Source: Gemmatimonadota bacterium | GTDB taxonomy: Bacteria; Gemmatimonadota; Gemmatimonadetes; Gemmatimonadales; GWC2-71-9 | Assembly (NCBI GenBank): GCA_003220855.1 | Contig: QHTP01000021.1 | Coordinates: 1-43,146, forward strand | DNA: 43,146 bases | Direction: 5' to 3' | In this document: piece after piece, positions 15,466 to 24,200 of the stretch | How positions within the stretch are numbered: the stretch's first letter is position 1 | Layout of the letters: each line of letters starts with the position of its first letter | Position numbers and translations under genes: made by a program | Notes under the pieces: generated by a model | What the model saw: only the letters and a program-made list of their open reading frames with translations | Database searches by the model: none | What the model was told of the DNA's origin: nothing

Positions 15466-16537
15466 GGATGGGGGCAAGGCGCTCCCGCAGCGACCGGGCC
15501 CGCCGGCCGGAGCGCGCCGCGAGCACCTCAGCGATCACTGCCAGGGCCACCTGTTCGGCGCCGTCGGTCCCGATGTCCAGGCCCACGGGGCCGTACACCC
15601 GAGCCTCGTCCACCGGGCCCTCCGCGGCGAGGTTCCGGAGGATGCGATCGGTGCGCTGGCGCGGGCCCAGCATGCCGATGTAGGACACGGGCGCCTTCAA
15701 GAGCGCGCGCAGGTACGCCTGATCGTCGGCGAAGTTGTGGTTCATCACGATCGTATAGCACTCTGCGTCGAGGGCCAGCGCCTCACCCAGCTCGTCTCCC
15801 GCGCTCGGCACCAGCGCCGCCGCACCGGGGAAGCGCTCACGGGTGAGAAATCCCGGCCGCCGATCGACCACCACGACCCGGAATCCGACGTCGGCCGCGA
15901 ACCGGACCAGTGGTCGGGCGTCGTCTCCCGCCCCCAGAACCACCAGCTGCGGCGGCGGCAGCAGGACGTCGAAGAACAGCGACCGGCCCGCAATCTCGTG
16001 GATCCCGGATTCTCCGGTCTCGAGCAGCTCGCGCGCACGCGCGCTCGCACCCCGGTTCAGGTCGGGCGACCCGAGGTCGCCCTCCGAGCCATCGTGGGTG
16101 ACGATCAGCCGTTTCCCCTTTCCCCTTTCCCCTTTCCCCGGCATCACACCGCAAGCCACGAAGGGTCGCCGTTCATCGAGGAGTGCCCGCTCCTTCGGCC
16201 GCGCCTCCGCCGGCTCCACATAGACATCGACTTGTCCTTCGCACCCCACGCCCAGGTCCCAGGCCGCGATTTCGTCGGCACTGGAGCAGTAGCTCCGCAG
16301 CTCGGGCGCTCCGCTGCGGATCACCTGCAGCGCCACCTCGCGCACGTCCTGCTCGAGGCAGCCGCCGCTCACGTTTCCCGCGCTGCTGCCGTCGCCCGCG
16401 ACGGCGAGCTTCGCGCCCTCGTGCCGGTACGCCGAGCCCCGTACCCGTACGACGGTCGCCAGCACGGCGGGCCGCCCGGCGCGGCGGGCCTCCGCCAGGA
16501 AATCGAGCACCTCGCGCGTTTCAAGCCATTGTTTCAT
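15449..16537 (-). CDS. xdhC: XdhC/CoxI family molybdenum hydroxylase maturation factor
   Basis: 362-aa XdhC family protein. XdhC binds molybdenum cofactor, promotes its sulfuration and inserts it into xanthine dehydrogenase-like enzymes. The N-terminal XdhC_CoxI domain shows ATVVRVRGSAYRHEGAKLAV and SGGCLEQDV. The C-terminal Rossmann domain shows PPQLVVLGAGDDARPLV, VVVDRRPGF, YIGMLGPRQRTDRI and GPVGLDIGTDGAEQVAL. A linker at ~130-142 (GKGERGKGKR) is encoded by four perfect heptamers (16112-16139), whose length is not a multiple of three. A TAGATT -10-like box lies 18 nt before ATG 16537. It overlaps the MocA-like gene. No molybdenum hydroxylase is in the window. Confidence 0.92.
   Translation of the reverse strand: MKQWLETREVLDFLAEARRAGRPAVLATVVRVRGSAYRHEGAKLAVAGDGSSAGNVSGGCLEQDVREVALQVIRSGAPELRSYCSSADEIAAWDLGVGCEGQVDVYVEPAEARPKERALLDERRPFVACGVMPGKGERGKGKRLIVTHDGSEGDLGSPDLNRGASARARELLETGESGIHEIAGRSLFFDVLLPPPQLVVLGAGDDARPLVRFAADVGFRVVVVDRRPGFLTRERFPGAAALVPSAGDELGEALALDAECYTIVMNHNFADDQAYLRALLKAPVSYIGMLGPRQRTDRILRNLAAEGPVDEARVYGPVGLDIGTDGAEQVALAVIAEVLAARSGRRARSLRERLAPIHAPTD
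16112..16139. repeat. Heptamer tandem repeat (TTTCCCC x4) inside xdhC
   Basis: Four perfect, contiguous copies of TTTCCCC on the plus strand (GGGGAAA on the coding strand), 28 bp in all. Gain or loss of one unit would shift the xdhC frame, as in slipped-strand contingency loci. It could also simply be a low-complexity linker. Confidence 0.9.
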
Positions 16538-16555
16538 GTGATCTCCCCTCGGGTA

Positions 16556-16561
16556 ATCTAG
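16556..16561 (-). promoter_or_regulatory. TAGATT -10-like box for xdhC
   Basis: On the minus strand TAGATT ends 18 nt before the xdhC ATG, with GAGGGGAG as Shine-Dalgarno in between. It fits the TAnnTT pattern seen at several starts in this window. No clear -33/-35 element is visible. Confidence 0.4.
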
Positions 16562-16597
16562 CGACTGCGCGGGTCTTGCCTGGCGGGGGCTCCCGGC

Positions 16598-16603
16598 TAC
16601 CTT
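16598..16603 (+). promoter_or_regulatory. TACCTT -10-like box for the SBP56-like gene
   Basis: TACCTT in the context GGCTCCCGGCTACCTT, 44 nt before the GTG start. The flank GGCTCCCGGCTA is identical to that before the HAD gene (18217-18228), which supports a shared promoter form. Confidence 0.4.
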
Positions 16604-16647
16604 CTGCGTTGCAGCTACGCCGAACCATCTTCACGGAGGACCCGCCT

Positions 16648-17847
16648 GTGAACCGCACCGCCATGCTGCTGCTCGCCGCCGCCCTGCCCGCCGGGCTGCT
16701 CACCGCGCGCCGCGGCCCGGAAGACGAATCGGTCTTCGTCCGCGGCCTCCGGCCCGACCAGCACGAGTCCGTGCTGTACGTCTGGACCAGCGACGCCGAT
16801 CAGAACGATCCCGACTTTCTCACCGTGATCGACGCGAACCCCACGTCGTCGACCTACGGAACCATCATCGCGACGGCGCCCACGAGCGCCCCCGCCAACG
16901 AGGCGCACCACTTCGGGTATACCGTCAACGCCGACCGCATCTTCGCCGGTGGGCTGTTCTCCAACCGGCTGTTCATCTACGATGTCGCAACCGACCCGAA
17001 GCACCCCAAGCTCGTCAAGACGGTGCCCGACCTGGCGGCGAGCACCGGCTTCTCGGGGCCGCACACGTTCTACGCCGTGCCCGGCGGCGTGATGATCGCG
17101 ATGCTGGGCGCGAAGGACGGCGGCGCGCCTGGGGCGCTGGTCCAGCTCGACAACGACGGCAACTTCGTGAAGGCGCTCCCGGCGCCGAAGTACATGTACG
17201 ACGTGGGCATCAAGCCGGAGCTGAACCTCATCCTCACGTCGAGCTGGGCGCACCCGCACGCGGTCAAGGCCGGCAACACGCCGATGGACCAGGTGGGCGA
17301 CGAAGTGGTGGCCTGGGACTACAAGACCGGTAAAATCCTCCAGACCGAGCATCTCGACAAAGCCCCGCTCGAGGTGCGCTGGCTGCACGGCGCCGCGGCG
17401 CGCGGCGGCTTCATCAACTGCGCCTTCGGCAACAGCGTGTGGCACTGGGAAGTGGGAACGGACGGCAAGCTCGCGTTCACGCGCGTGATCAAGCTGGCCG
17501 ACAACGCGATCCCGGCGGACATGCGGATCTCCTACGACAACAAGTTCCTGTTCGTGTCCCTGTTCGGTGGCGGCGCTGTGCAGCAGTACGACATCGCCGA
17601 CCAAATGCACCCCAAGCTCGTGAGCACCGTGGCCTTCCCCCAGGCACAGATGATGAAGCTCACGCCCGACAACAAGCGCCTGTACGTGAGCAACTCGCTG
17701 CTCTCGAACCTCGACGGCAAGGTGCCCTACCGAGTGCGCCTCCTGAACGTCGGGCCCACGGGGATGACGTTCGACCCGAAGTTCGACGTGGACTTCGAGC
17801 ACCTGCCGACTGGGCAGGCACGGCCGCATGACATGCTCTTGAAATAG
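16648..17847 (+). CDS. SBP56/methanethiol oxidase family protein
   Basis: 399-aa exported beta-propeller resembling selenium-binding protein 56 (SELENBP1), whose characterised members oxidise methanethiol to H2S, formaldehyde and H2O2 using copper. Start GTG 16648 has GGAGGA 6 nt upstream and gives a hydrophobic signal-like N terminus (MLLLAAALPAGLLTA). Family-like segments: LYVWTSDADQNDPDF, EAHHFGYTVNADRIFAGG, GPHTFYAVPGG, LTSSWAHPHAV (His candidates for metal), EVRWLHGAAARGGF and MRISYDNKFLFVSLFGGG. The N-terminal Cys that binds selenium in the human protein is not seen. The gene appears to be a single-gene transcript, divergent from xdhC. Confidence 0.82.
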   Translation: MNRTAMLLLAAALPAGLLTARRGPEDESVFVRGLRPDQHESVLYVWTSDADQNDPDFLTVIDANPTSSTYGTIIATAPTSAPANEAHHFGYTVNADRIFAGGLFSNRLFIYDVATDPKHPKLVKTVPDLAASTGFSGPHTFYAVPGGVMIAMLGAKDGGAPGALVQLDNDGNFVKALPAPKYMYDVGIKPELNLILTSSWAHPHAVKAGNTPMDQVGDEVVAWDYKTGKILQTEHLDKAPLEVRWLHGAAARGGFINCAFGNSVWHWEVGTDGKLAFTRVIKLADNAIPADMRISYDNKFLFVSLFGGGAVQQYDIADQMHPKLVSTVAFPQAQMMKLTPDNKRLYVSNSLLSNLDGKVPYRVRLLNVGPTGMTFDPKFDVDFEHLPTGQARPHDMLLK

Positions 17848-17898
17848 CAATGGCGTAGCAAAGCGGCATCACGGAAAGACGTCACGGAGAAACGTGCG

Positions 17899-17952
17899 TC
17901 AGAACCGGAAGCTCAGACCCGTGAACATCTGGTCGTAGCCGTCGAGGCCAGC
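17899..17952 (-). pseudogene. Possible C-terminal remnant of an outer-membrane protein
   Basis: In the minus frame the last codons before TGA read GLDGYDQMFTGLSFRF, ending in the aromatic-x-aromatic pattern with terminal Phe used as the BAM signal by beta-barrel proteins. Upstream on that strand the similarity stops at about 17952, where a different gene fragment begins on the opposite strand. Only ~17 residues are available, so this is tentative. Confidence 0.35.
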
Positions 17953-18203
17953 GCCTGCCGGAGTACACCAAGTCCGGCAGGTTAAAGGTGATCTTCAATT
18001 CGCAGCCGGTGGAGATTCGGGAGAAGTCCGTGTTGCTGGAGATCGCCGGCCAGGTGCGGGAGATCCCGAACGACTACGTGTGGGTGTTCGCCGGCGGGAC
18101 GCCCCCCAACGAGTTTCTGCAAAAGGTCGGCGTCCAGCTCGGGCCACGGGACCTGACTCGCGAAGGGAGCGCGGAAGCGAAGCTCGCACGCCGCACGGCG
18201 TGA
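17952..18203 (+). pseudogene. C-terminal fragment of a thioredoxin-reductase-like flavoprotein
   Basis: The frame from ~17952 to the TGA at 18203 reads LPEYTKSGRLKVIFNSQP, then IPNDYVWVFAGGTPPNEFL and KVGVQLG. This looks like the end of a pyridine-nucleotide-disulfide oxidoreductase (thioredoxin reductase/YpdA-like), where FAGGTPPN is the second FAD-contacting motif near the C terminus. The FAD- and NADPH-binding parts are missing, and no start codon or Shine-Dalgarno is evident (a GTG at 17988 is the first in-frame start). Together with the barrel remnant it fills the otherwise gene-free stretch 17848-18240. It is probably a deletion relic. Confidence 0.6.
17954..17981. repeat. 9-bp perfect inverted repeat at the junction of two gene remnants
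   Basis: CCTGCCGGA and TCCGGCAGG flank a 10-nt spacer. The repeat begins where the minus-strand barrel remnant ends and the plus-strand flavoprotein fragment begins. It may be a former terminator or mark the rearrangement point. Confidence 0.6.
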
Positions 18204-18226
18204 CCTTCCCCAAGCCGGCTCCCGGC

Positions 18227-18232
18227 TAGATT
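18227..18232 (+). promoter_or_regulatory. TAGATT -10 box just before the HAD gene (leaderless candidate)
   Basis: TAGATTG in the context GGCTCCCGGCTAGATTG. It ends 8 nt before ATG 18241, so the transcript would start at or within 1-2 nt of the start codon. GAAGGG in between could act as a Shine-Dalgarno only if transcription started further upstream. Confidence 0.4.
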
Positions 18233-18240
18233 GAAGGGCG

Positions 18241-18927
18241 ATGCCATCCGGCCCCGCGTTCCTCTTCGATCTCGACGGCACGCTCATCGACAGCGTGTAC
18301 CAGCACGTGCTCGCGTGGCGCGAGGCGTTGGAGAGCGTGGGGATCGAGCTCTCCGTGTGGCGCATCCACCGCCGCATGGGCATGAGCGGCGGCTTGTTCG
18401 TCAACGCCCTGCTCCGCGAGACGGGACGCGACTTGAAGCCGGAACAGGCGGCGCAGATCCGTCGCGTCCATGGCGAGGCCTACGCGCGCCAGGTGTCGCA
18501 GGTGCGTCCCCTCCCCGGCGCACGGGAGCTCCTCGCCTATCTCACGCAGGCGGGCGTCCCGTGGGCGATCGGGACGAGCGGTCGGATGGAGAGCGCCAAG
18601 CCCAACCTCGACATGCTGGCCATCCCCGCCGGCGTCCCGATCGTGACCCGCGACCAGGTGGAGCACGCGAAGCCCGACCCCGATCTGTTCCTCGCCGGGG
18701 CCGAGCGGCTCGGCGTGCCGATCGACGAGTCGATCGTGGTCGGGGACAGCGTGTGGGACCTCCTGGCGGCGCGTCGCGCGCGTGCGATCGGCGTGGGGCT
18801 GTTGTCCGGCGGGTATGGCGAAGAAGAGCTCGAGCGGGCCGGCGCGTATCGGGTGTATCAGGACCCCGCCGACCTGCTCAATCACCTCGACGAGGTCGGC
18901 GTGCGCCTGGGCAGCACGTCTCCGTAG
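18241..18927 (+). CDS. HAD superfamily phosphatase (phosphoglycolate phosphatase/beta-PGM-like)
   Basis: 228-aa HAD hydrolase of subfamily IA with an alpha-helical cap. Motif I FLFDLDGTLIDS (nucleophile Asp10 and acid/base Asp12), motif II IGTSGR (~117), motif III Lys in HAKPDPDLF (~142) and motif IV VVGDSVWDLLAA are all present, so it should be active on a small phosphate ester. Candidates are phosphoglycolate, sugar phosphates or an aromatic-cap substrate. The ATG lies 8 nt after a TAGATT box. It is convergent with the ion-channel gene: the stops are 1 nt apart, with no terminator between them. Confidence 0.92.
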   Translation: MPSGPAFLFDLDGTLIDSVYQHVLAWREALESVGIELSVWRIHRRMGMSGGLFVNALLRETGRDLKPEQAAQIRRVHGEAYARQVSQVRPLPGARELLAYLTQAGVPWAIGTSGRMESAKPNLDMLAIPAGVPIVTRDQVEHAKPDPDLFLAGAERLGVPIDESIVVGDSVWDLLAARRARAIGVGLLSGGYGEEELERAGAYRVYQDPADLLNHLDEVGVRLGSTSP

Positions 18928-18928
18928 G

Positions 18929-20068
18929 TCATCCAGAGAAGTGCTCGTCCTCCCGCCCGGGCGGTGAGGAGGGCAGCTGCACCACGCGGTCCCACGCGCT
19001 CGTCTGCCAGTTGTCGGGCCGGTCGCGCTCGCGCACCCAGGGCGGCAGGGGCAGCGCGAGGTGACCGGAGAGGGCCTCGACATAGGGCTCGTACATGCGG
19101 CGCAGGTCGGTGAGCCGCTCCTCGAAGTCGGCCCGGGCCCTGAGCACCAGGCCGCCGCCCGCGAGCCGATCGCGTAGCCGCGCCAGCTGTGCCGCCGCCA
19201 ACCGCTCCTCCGGCCGCCGCGGGGGCGTGCTATACACCTGCGCCAGGTCGACGACCGCGTGGCGCGCCATGGCGAACGTCAGCTCCGCCTGACGCACGCA
19301 CCACCCCTCGAGCCCCACGATCACGAGCGCGCTCGCGTCCAGGATGGTCGTGAGGGCCGCCACCCACGACTCGTTGTAGTGCTGCGACCGGAAGTAGCCG
19401 AGCGGTGGATAGGACAGGTGGCTCTCGAGCACGTCGGCGGCCCAGCGCTCCCACTCCTTGAGAAGCTCGACCAGGGCCGCGGCGCGCGGATCCGCCCGGT
19501 GTCGCCACAGGAGCTCCCCCGCGCTGGGCGGCGAGCCGGCGCGCGCGTCGAGCAGGGAGATGGCGACCTCGCGCCGGGAGAACGCCTGATAGATCACCGG
19601 AAAGTATCCGATCACCGCGGCGAGGAACGCGAATCCGGTTCCCGCCTCGACGACGGTGATGGTCTTGGCGAACGCGCTGCGGGGCACTACGTCTCCGAGG
19701 CCGAGCGTGAAGAACGTCGTACCGCTCATGTACACATCCGACCAAAACCCGGTGCCGCCTCCGCCCGCCACCGTCATCGCCGAGCCCGCGGCCCATTGCA
19801 ACAGCCCGAACGAGACGACGCTGCCCGCCGCCCACAGGGCGAGCAGCGCGATGAGCGAGAGCGGCCCGTAAAAGGAAAGAAACGCCTCCCGGCGCCGGCC
19901 CGTGAGCAGCCGCGCGGTGGCGCGCCACGGTGCCCAAGTGTACCGGTAGAACAGCTTGGTGAGGCGGATCCGCCCGCTCACCCGACGCGGCAGGATGATG
20001 GTCTCGAACGCATCCCACAGCACCACGGCGAGCACCACCACGCCCGCCACACCCCCGATCCACCTCAT
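18929..20068 (-). CDS. Two-pore-helix (potassium) ion-channel family protein
   Basis: 379-aa membrane protein of the Ion_trans_2 type. An N-terminal hydrophobic helix (GGVAGVVVLAVVLWDAF) is followed by a transmembrane segment at ~65-90, a pore helix and filter-like loop TTFFTLGLGDVVP (~116-128), and a further transmembrane segment (GFAFLAAVIGYFPVIY). The filter TLGLGD keeps the TxGxGD frame of K+ channels, but Tyr is replaced by Leu, so strict K+ selectivity is uncertain. The ~220-residue cytoplasmic C-terminal part is helical and lacks an RCK/TrkA-N signature. It is divergent from the CotH-like/PPK1 pair, with 90 nt between starts. Confidence 0.82.
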   Translation of the reverse strand: MRWIGGVAGVVVLAVVLWDAFETIILPRRVSGRIRLTKLFYRYTWAPWRATARLLTGRRREAFLSFYGPLSLIALLALWAAGSVVSFGLLQWAAGSAMTVAGGGGTGFWSDVYMSGTTFFTLGLGDVVPRSAFAKTITVVEAGTGFAFLAAVIGYFPVIYQAFSRREVAISLLDARAGSPPSAGELLWRHRADPRAAALVELLKEWERWAADVLESHLSYPPLGYFRSQHYNESWVAALTTILDASALVIVGLEGWCVRQAELTFAMARHAVVDLAQVYSTPPRRPEERLAAAQLARLRDRLAGGGLVLRARADFEERLTDLRRMYEPYVEALSGHLALPLPPWVRERDRPDNWQTSAWDRVVQLPSSPPGREDEHFSG

Positions 20069-20146
20069 GTCCGCCGCTCCACCCCTCGGAAAGGATGACT
20101 AAACTGCCGGCCTGGGCCGCCGCTGGCGAGTCTCGCGCGCGGCCCG

Positions 20147-20152
20147 TAAACT
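20147..20152 (+). promoter_or_regulatory. TAAACT -10-like box before the CotH-like gene (leaderless candidate)
   Basis: TAAACT ends 6 nt before GTG 20159 and no Shine-Dalgarno is present, the layout expected for a leaderless transcript. The -35 region is weak. Confidence 0.35.
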
Positions 20153-20158
20153 TGCTCG

Positions 20159-21229
20159 GTGAGCTTCGACCGGGTGACGCGCACCTGCGGCGCTGCGCTC
20201 ACTGCCCTGGTGGGCGTGTGCATCGCCACGGGTCTGTCGGCAAGCCAGACACCGGCCGACTCCGCGCCCAGCCGCGCCCGGGACCGCCTGTTCGAAGCGA
20301 GCGAGCCACTCGAGCTCACCCTGAAAGCCGACTTCGGGGCCATCAACAAGAATCGCGGCAACGATAAGCCGAACCACCCCGGTGTGCTCTCCTACACCAC
20401 GGCGGCGGGCGATTCCGTGGTGCTGGACGTGCAGCTGCACACCCGCGGCCACTTCCGGCTGGCCCGGTGCCAGTATCCACCGCTCAAGATCGTCTTTAAC
20501 CGCGAGCAGGCGGCGCACACCACCTTCGCTCACCAGGGGAGCCTCAAGCTCGCCGTGCAGTGTCGGGGCGGCCAAGGGTACGCGAACTACCTGCTGGAAG
20601 AGTCCCTCATCTACCGCGCCTACAACCTGCTCACCGATCGAAGCTTCCGGGTGCGCCTGGCACACGTCACGTATGTGGACGCGACCGGCAAGCACGCACC
20701 CGAGACGCGGCGCGCGTTTTTCATCGAGGACGACGACCGCATGGCGCGGCGCAACAATACGAAGGTGTTCGAGCAGAAGGGCGTCACCCAGGGCGAGCTC
20801 GACTTCGACCAGACGGGGCTGGCGATGGTGTTCCAGTACATGATCGGTAACACGGACTTCGCCGTGACGGCGCTGCACAACATCGTGCTCATTCGTGATT
20901 CCCTCGAGACGGTGTATCCGGTGCCGTACGATTTCGACTGGTCCGGCGTCATCTCGACGCCGTACGCCCAGCCCGATTCGCGGCTCGGGATCCGCGACGT
21001 GCGCCAGCGCCTGTTTCGCGGCGAGTGCCGCTCGCCGGAGGAGCTCGCCAGCCTGTTCGCTCGCTTCAACGCCCAGAAGGAGGCGATCTACGCGCTGTAC
21101 CGCGGGATGGCCGCCGAGGGACTCGAGCCGAAACGGATCGCCCAGGCGCTCGATTACTACGACGACTTCTTCAAGACCATCAACGACCCCGGTCGCACGC
21201 GTCGCGAGTTCACACTGGTGTGCCGGTGA
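20159..21229 (+). CDS. Secreted CotH/HipA-like kinase-fold protein (putative)
   Basis: 356 aa with an N-terminal signal (ALTALVGVCIATGLSASQ). I do not recognise an exact family, but two segments look like the active site of CotH-type atypical kinases. QYMIGNTDFAVTALHNIVLI resembles the N-x-D...N catalytic loop (with Asp and Asn), and VPYDFDWSGVI resembles the metal-binding D-x-D/DFD motif. LKLAVQCRGGQGYANYLLEE and LIYRAYNLLTDRSFRVRL match the nucleotide-side region in position. CotH phosphorylates spore-coat proteins in Bacillus. Here the protein would act outside the cytoplasm. GTG 20159 has no Shine-Dalgarno but a TAAACT box 6 nt away. Its stop is 4 nt before the PPK1 fusion gene, so the two are coupled. 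Confidence 0.65.
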   Translation: MSFDRVTRTCGAALTALVGVCIATGLSASQTPADSAPSRARDRLFEASEPLELTLKADFGAINKNRGNDKPNHPGVLSYTTAAGDSVVLDVQLHTRGHFRLARCQYPPLKIVFNREQAAHTTFAHQGSLKLAVQCRGGQGYANYLLEESLIYRAYNLLTDRSFRVRLAHVTYVDATGKHAPETRRAFFIEDDDRMARRNNTKVFEQKGVTQGELDFDQTGLAMVFQYMIGNTDFAVTALHNIVLIRDSLETVYPVPYDFDWSGVISTPYAQPDSRLGIRDVRQRLFRGECRSPEELASLFARFNAQKEAIYALYRGMAAEGLEPKRIAQALDYYDDFFKTINDPGRTRREFTLVCR

Positions 21230-21233
21230 CGAC

Positions 21234-24200
21234 GTGGCCGCCGTGACCGAGCCGCGCTGGGACGTGCCGAGTGCCGCACGCCTGGCCGAGCTGGTCGTCG
21301 CGCCACTGCCGCTCGGCCTCACCCCCGGACCGTCGCGGCGCACGTTTCACCGGGACCTGTATTTCGACACGCCGGCCGGCGACCTGCGCCGCCGCGGCAT
21401 CACCTGCCGCATGCGCTTCGATCTGGACGATCGGCGCGCGCTCGCCCTCGACGTGGGCGCGGTCCGCTACGTTGCCCCGGTCGTCGAGCTCGAGCCGCGT
21501 GAGGCGTTCCGCGGGGACGCGGAGCCGGCGCGTCGGCTGCGGGCGCTGGTCGACCCGGAGCGGCTGGTGCTCGGCTGCGAGCTCGAGGTCGAGCGCGAGC
21601 TGCGCGACGCCCGCCTCCCGGTCGTGCCGCTGCCGCAGTTCGAGGTCGGGTACGACACGGTGACGGTGCGCGGGACCGATCCGCCGCCCGTGTTCTACGA
21701 GCTGGCGATCACCCACCGCCCCTGGTGCGTGATCCCGGCGGGGCGCTTCGCCCGCTCGCTCGAGCGCCGCTACGGCCTCGCGCGCTCCTCGCTCGACTGG
21801 GCGGAGCGGGCCCGAACGCTGCGCCTCGCGCTCGCTACGGCGGACGGCCCCACCCAACAAGCCCGCCAGATCGCCGTGCTCGCGGTCGCGCATGGGCGGC
21901 TGGCGCTGTGGCGGAGCGGCGCCGCGCTCGAGCTGCCGCTCGAGCCGGGCGGCGGCGAGGAGGCATGTCGCCGAGCCATGCGCCGCCTGTTCGGGAACAT
22001 CGAAGGTGAGACCCGTCTGATCGGCGTGGTCCGGGCGGCGGACCGGCGTCCCGCGGTCGAGGTGTGGCTGGTGCGGCGCCTGCGCCGCAACCTCACCGCG
22101 GCGCCGCCCGGCGGGCTGCAATGGTTCACGCCGGCGGACGTCGTCGCGCGAGTGGGCTCGCCCGTGTTACGGGATCCGACGACGCTCTCGGCCTTGGCGG
22201 TCGCGGCCCGCTCGGAGCTCGTGCCGGAATGGTCCGCGGCGCCACTCGCGCCGGCGCAGCCGACGGGCCTCGCCGGCGGTACGACCGACGAGTCCAGCCG
22301 GCTCACCTTGAGCGAGCTGCGCGTGCCGGTGCTGCCGTCCCGGGCCCTCGACGCCGCGCGGCAGACGCCCGACCACTTCGTCAACGCGCTGCTCTCCTCG
22401 CTCGAGTTCAACGTCCGGGTGCTCGAGCTGGCCGAAGATCCCCGCGTCCCGCTGCTCGCACGGCTGCGCTTCCTCGCGATCGTCAGCACGAACCTGGATC
22501 AGTTCTTCATGGTCGACGTCGGCTCGCTGCAGCACCAGGTGGCGGCCGGCGTCGTGGAGCGCTCTCCCGACGGCCTCACGCCGGCCGAGCAGCTCGACGC
22601 CATCGCGATCCGCCTGCATCCGCTCATCGCGCGGCAGTATCGCTGCTTTCACGACCTTGTGGGGGGGCCGCTCGCCGCGCAGGGCATCCGCATCCGCGAC
22701 TGGACGGCGCTCGACCCGGGGGAGCGCGCCGCGCTGGCGCGCCGCTTCACAGATGACGTGGCGCCGCTGCTCACGCCCAAGGCGCTCACCCGCGCCCCCG
22801 GACACGCCTTTCCCCACCTCGCCGACCGCCGCCTGAGCCTGGCGGTCATGCTGCGGGACGGGCCGGACGGCCCGCCTCACTTCGCGACGGTCGAGCTGCC
22901 GCCGTCTCTGCCCCGGTTCCTGGCCGTGGGCGGGGACGGTGGCGGGGTGGTCGCGCTCGAGACGGCGGTGCGCGCTCACCTGGGCACGCTGTTCCCCGGG
23001 CGCGAGATCCTGGAAGCACACGCCTTCCGCGTGACGCGCAGCGGGGACATTCAGCTGGACGAGCTCGGCGCGGCGAGCTTCGTGCAGGCGGTCGCCGAGG
23101 AGGTGCGGCGGCGACCGTGGGGTCCGGTGGTGCGTCTCGAGGTCGAGCGCGCGATGCCCCCGGCGCTGCGTGAGCTGCTGCAGCGCGAGCTGCGCTTCGA
23201 GGAAAGCGAGCTCGCGAGCGCGCTCGGACCGTCGGACGTCTACGCGGCGGACGGGCCGGTGCATCTCGGCGCCGTCACCGAGCTGGCCGGCGCGCACCCC
23301 CGCCCGGAGCTCGACTATCCCCCGCTCGCCCCCCGCGATCCATTTCCCGCCGGACGCAGCGTGTTCGACACGCTCGACTCGGGCGACGTCCTGGTGCACC
23401 ACCCGTTCGACGGGTTCGCCGCCAGCTTCGAGCGCTTCATCGCCGAGGCGGCGGACGATCCCGCCGTCGCCGCCATCAAGCTCACGCTGTATCGGCCCGG
23501 CGGGCCGTCGGCGCTGGGAGACGCGCTGCGGCACGCCGCCGCTCGCGGCAAGGACGTATCGGTGTTCGTCGAGCTAAAGGCGCGGTTCGACGAGGAACTG
23601 AACATCGGCTGGGCGCAGAGCCTCGAGGCGGCGGGCATCCACGTCATCACCGGCGTCGCCACGCTCAAGACCCACGCGAAGATCGCCCTCGTCATCCGGC
23701 GGACGGGCGGCCACACGCGGCGCTATGCCCACCTGGGGAGCGGCAACTACAACCCCGACACCGCCAGGCTGTACACCGATCTGGGGCTGTTCACCGCGGA
23801 TGAAGAGATCACGGCCGATCTGCACGCGCTCTTCAACGAGCTCACGGGCTCCGCGCGCGCCCCGCGGGCGGCGTTCCGGCGGCTGCTCGTCGCACCGACC
23901 AACATGCTCGACCGTTTCCTCGCCCTCATCGCGCGCGAGGCGGAGCACGCCCGCGCCGGGCGCGGCGGGCGCATCCGCGCCAAGCTCAACGGCCTCGCCG
24001 ACTGCAGCGTGATCGGTGCGCTGTACCGCGCGTCGCAGGCCGGCGTGGACGTGCGTCTCGTGGTGCGGGGGGTGTGTATGCTGCGCCCGGGCGTGCCGAG
24101 GCTGTCCGAGCGGATCAAGGTGGTGAGCGTGCTGGGTCGCTTCCTCGAGCACGCGCGCATCTATCACTTCGAAAACGGGGGAGCCCCGGAGTATTACATC

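Noticed and set aside
15468..16537. A plus-strand frame overlapping xdhC with FPLSPFPF-type repeats
   Set aside because: The repeat is the complement of the heptamer in xdhC; the frame shows no family motif.
22167..23534. A 455-codon minus-strand frame inside ppk1
   Set aside because: It is the antisense shadow of a gene with clear PPK1 motifs and has no start-site or domain evidence of its own.
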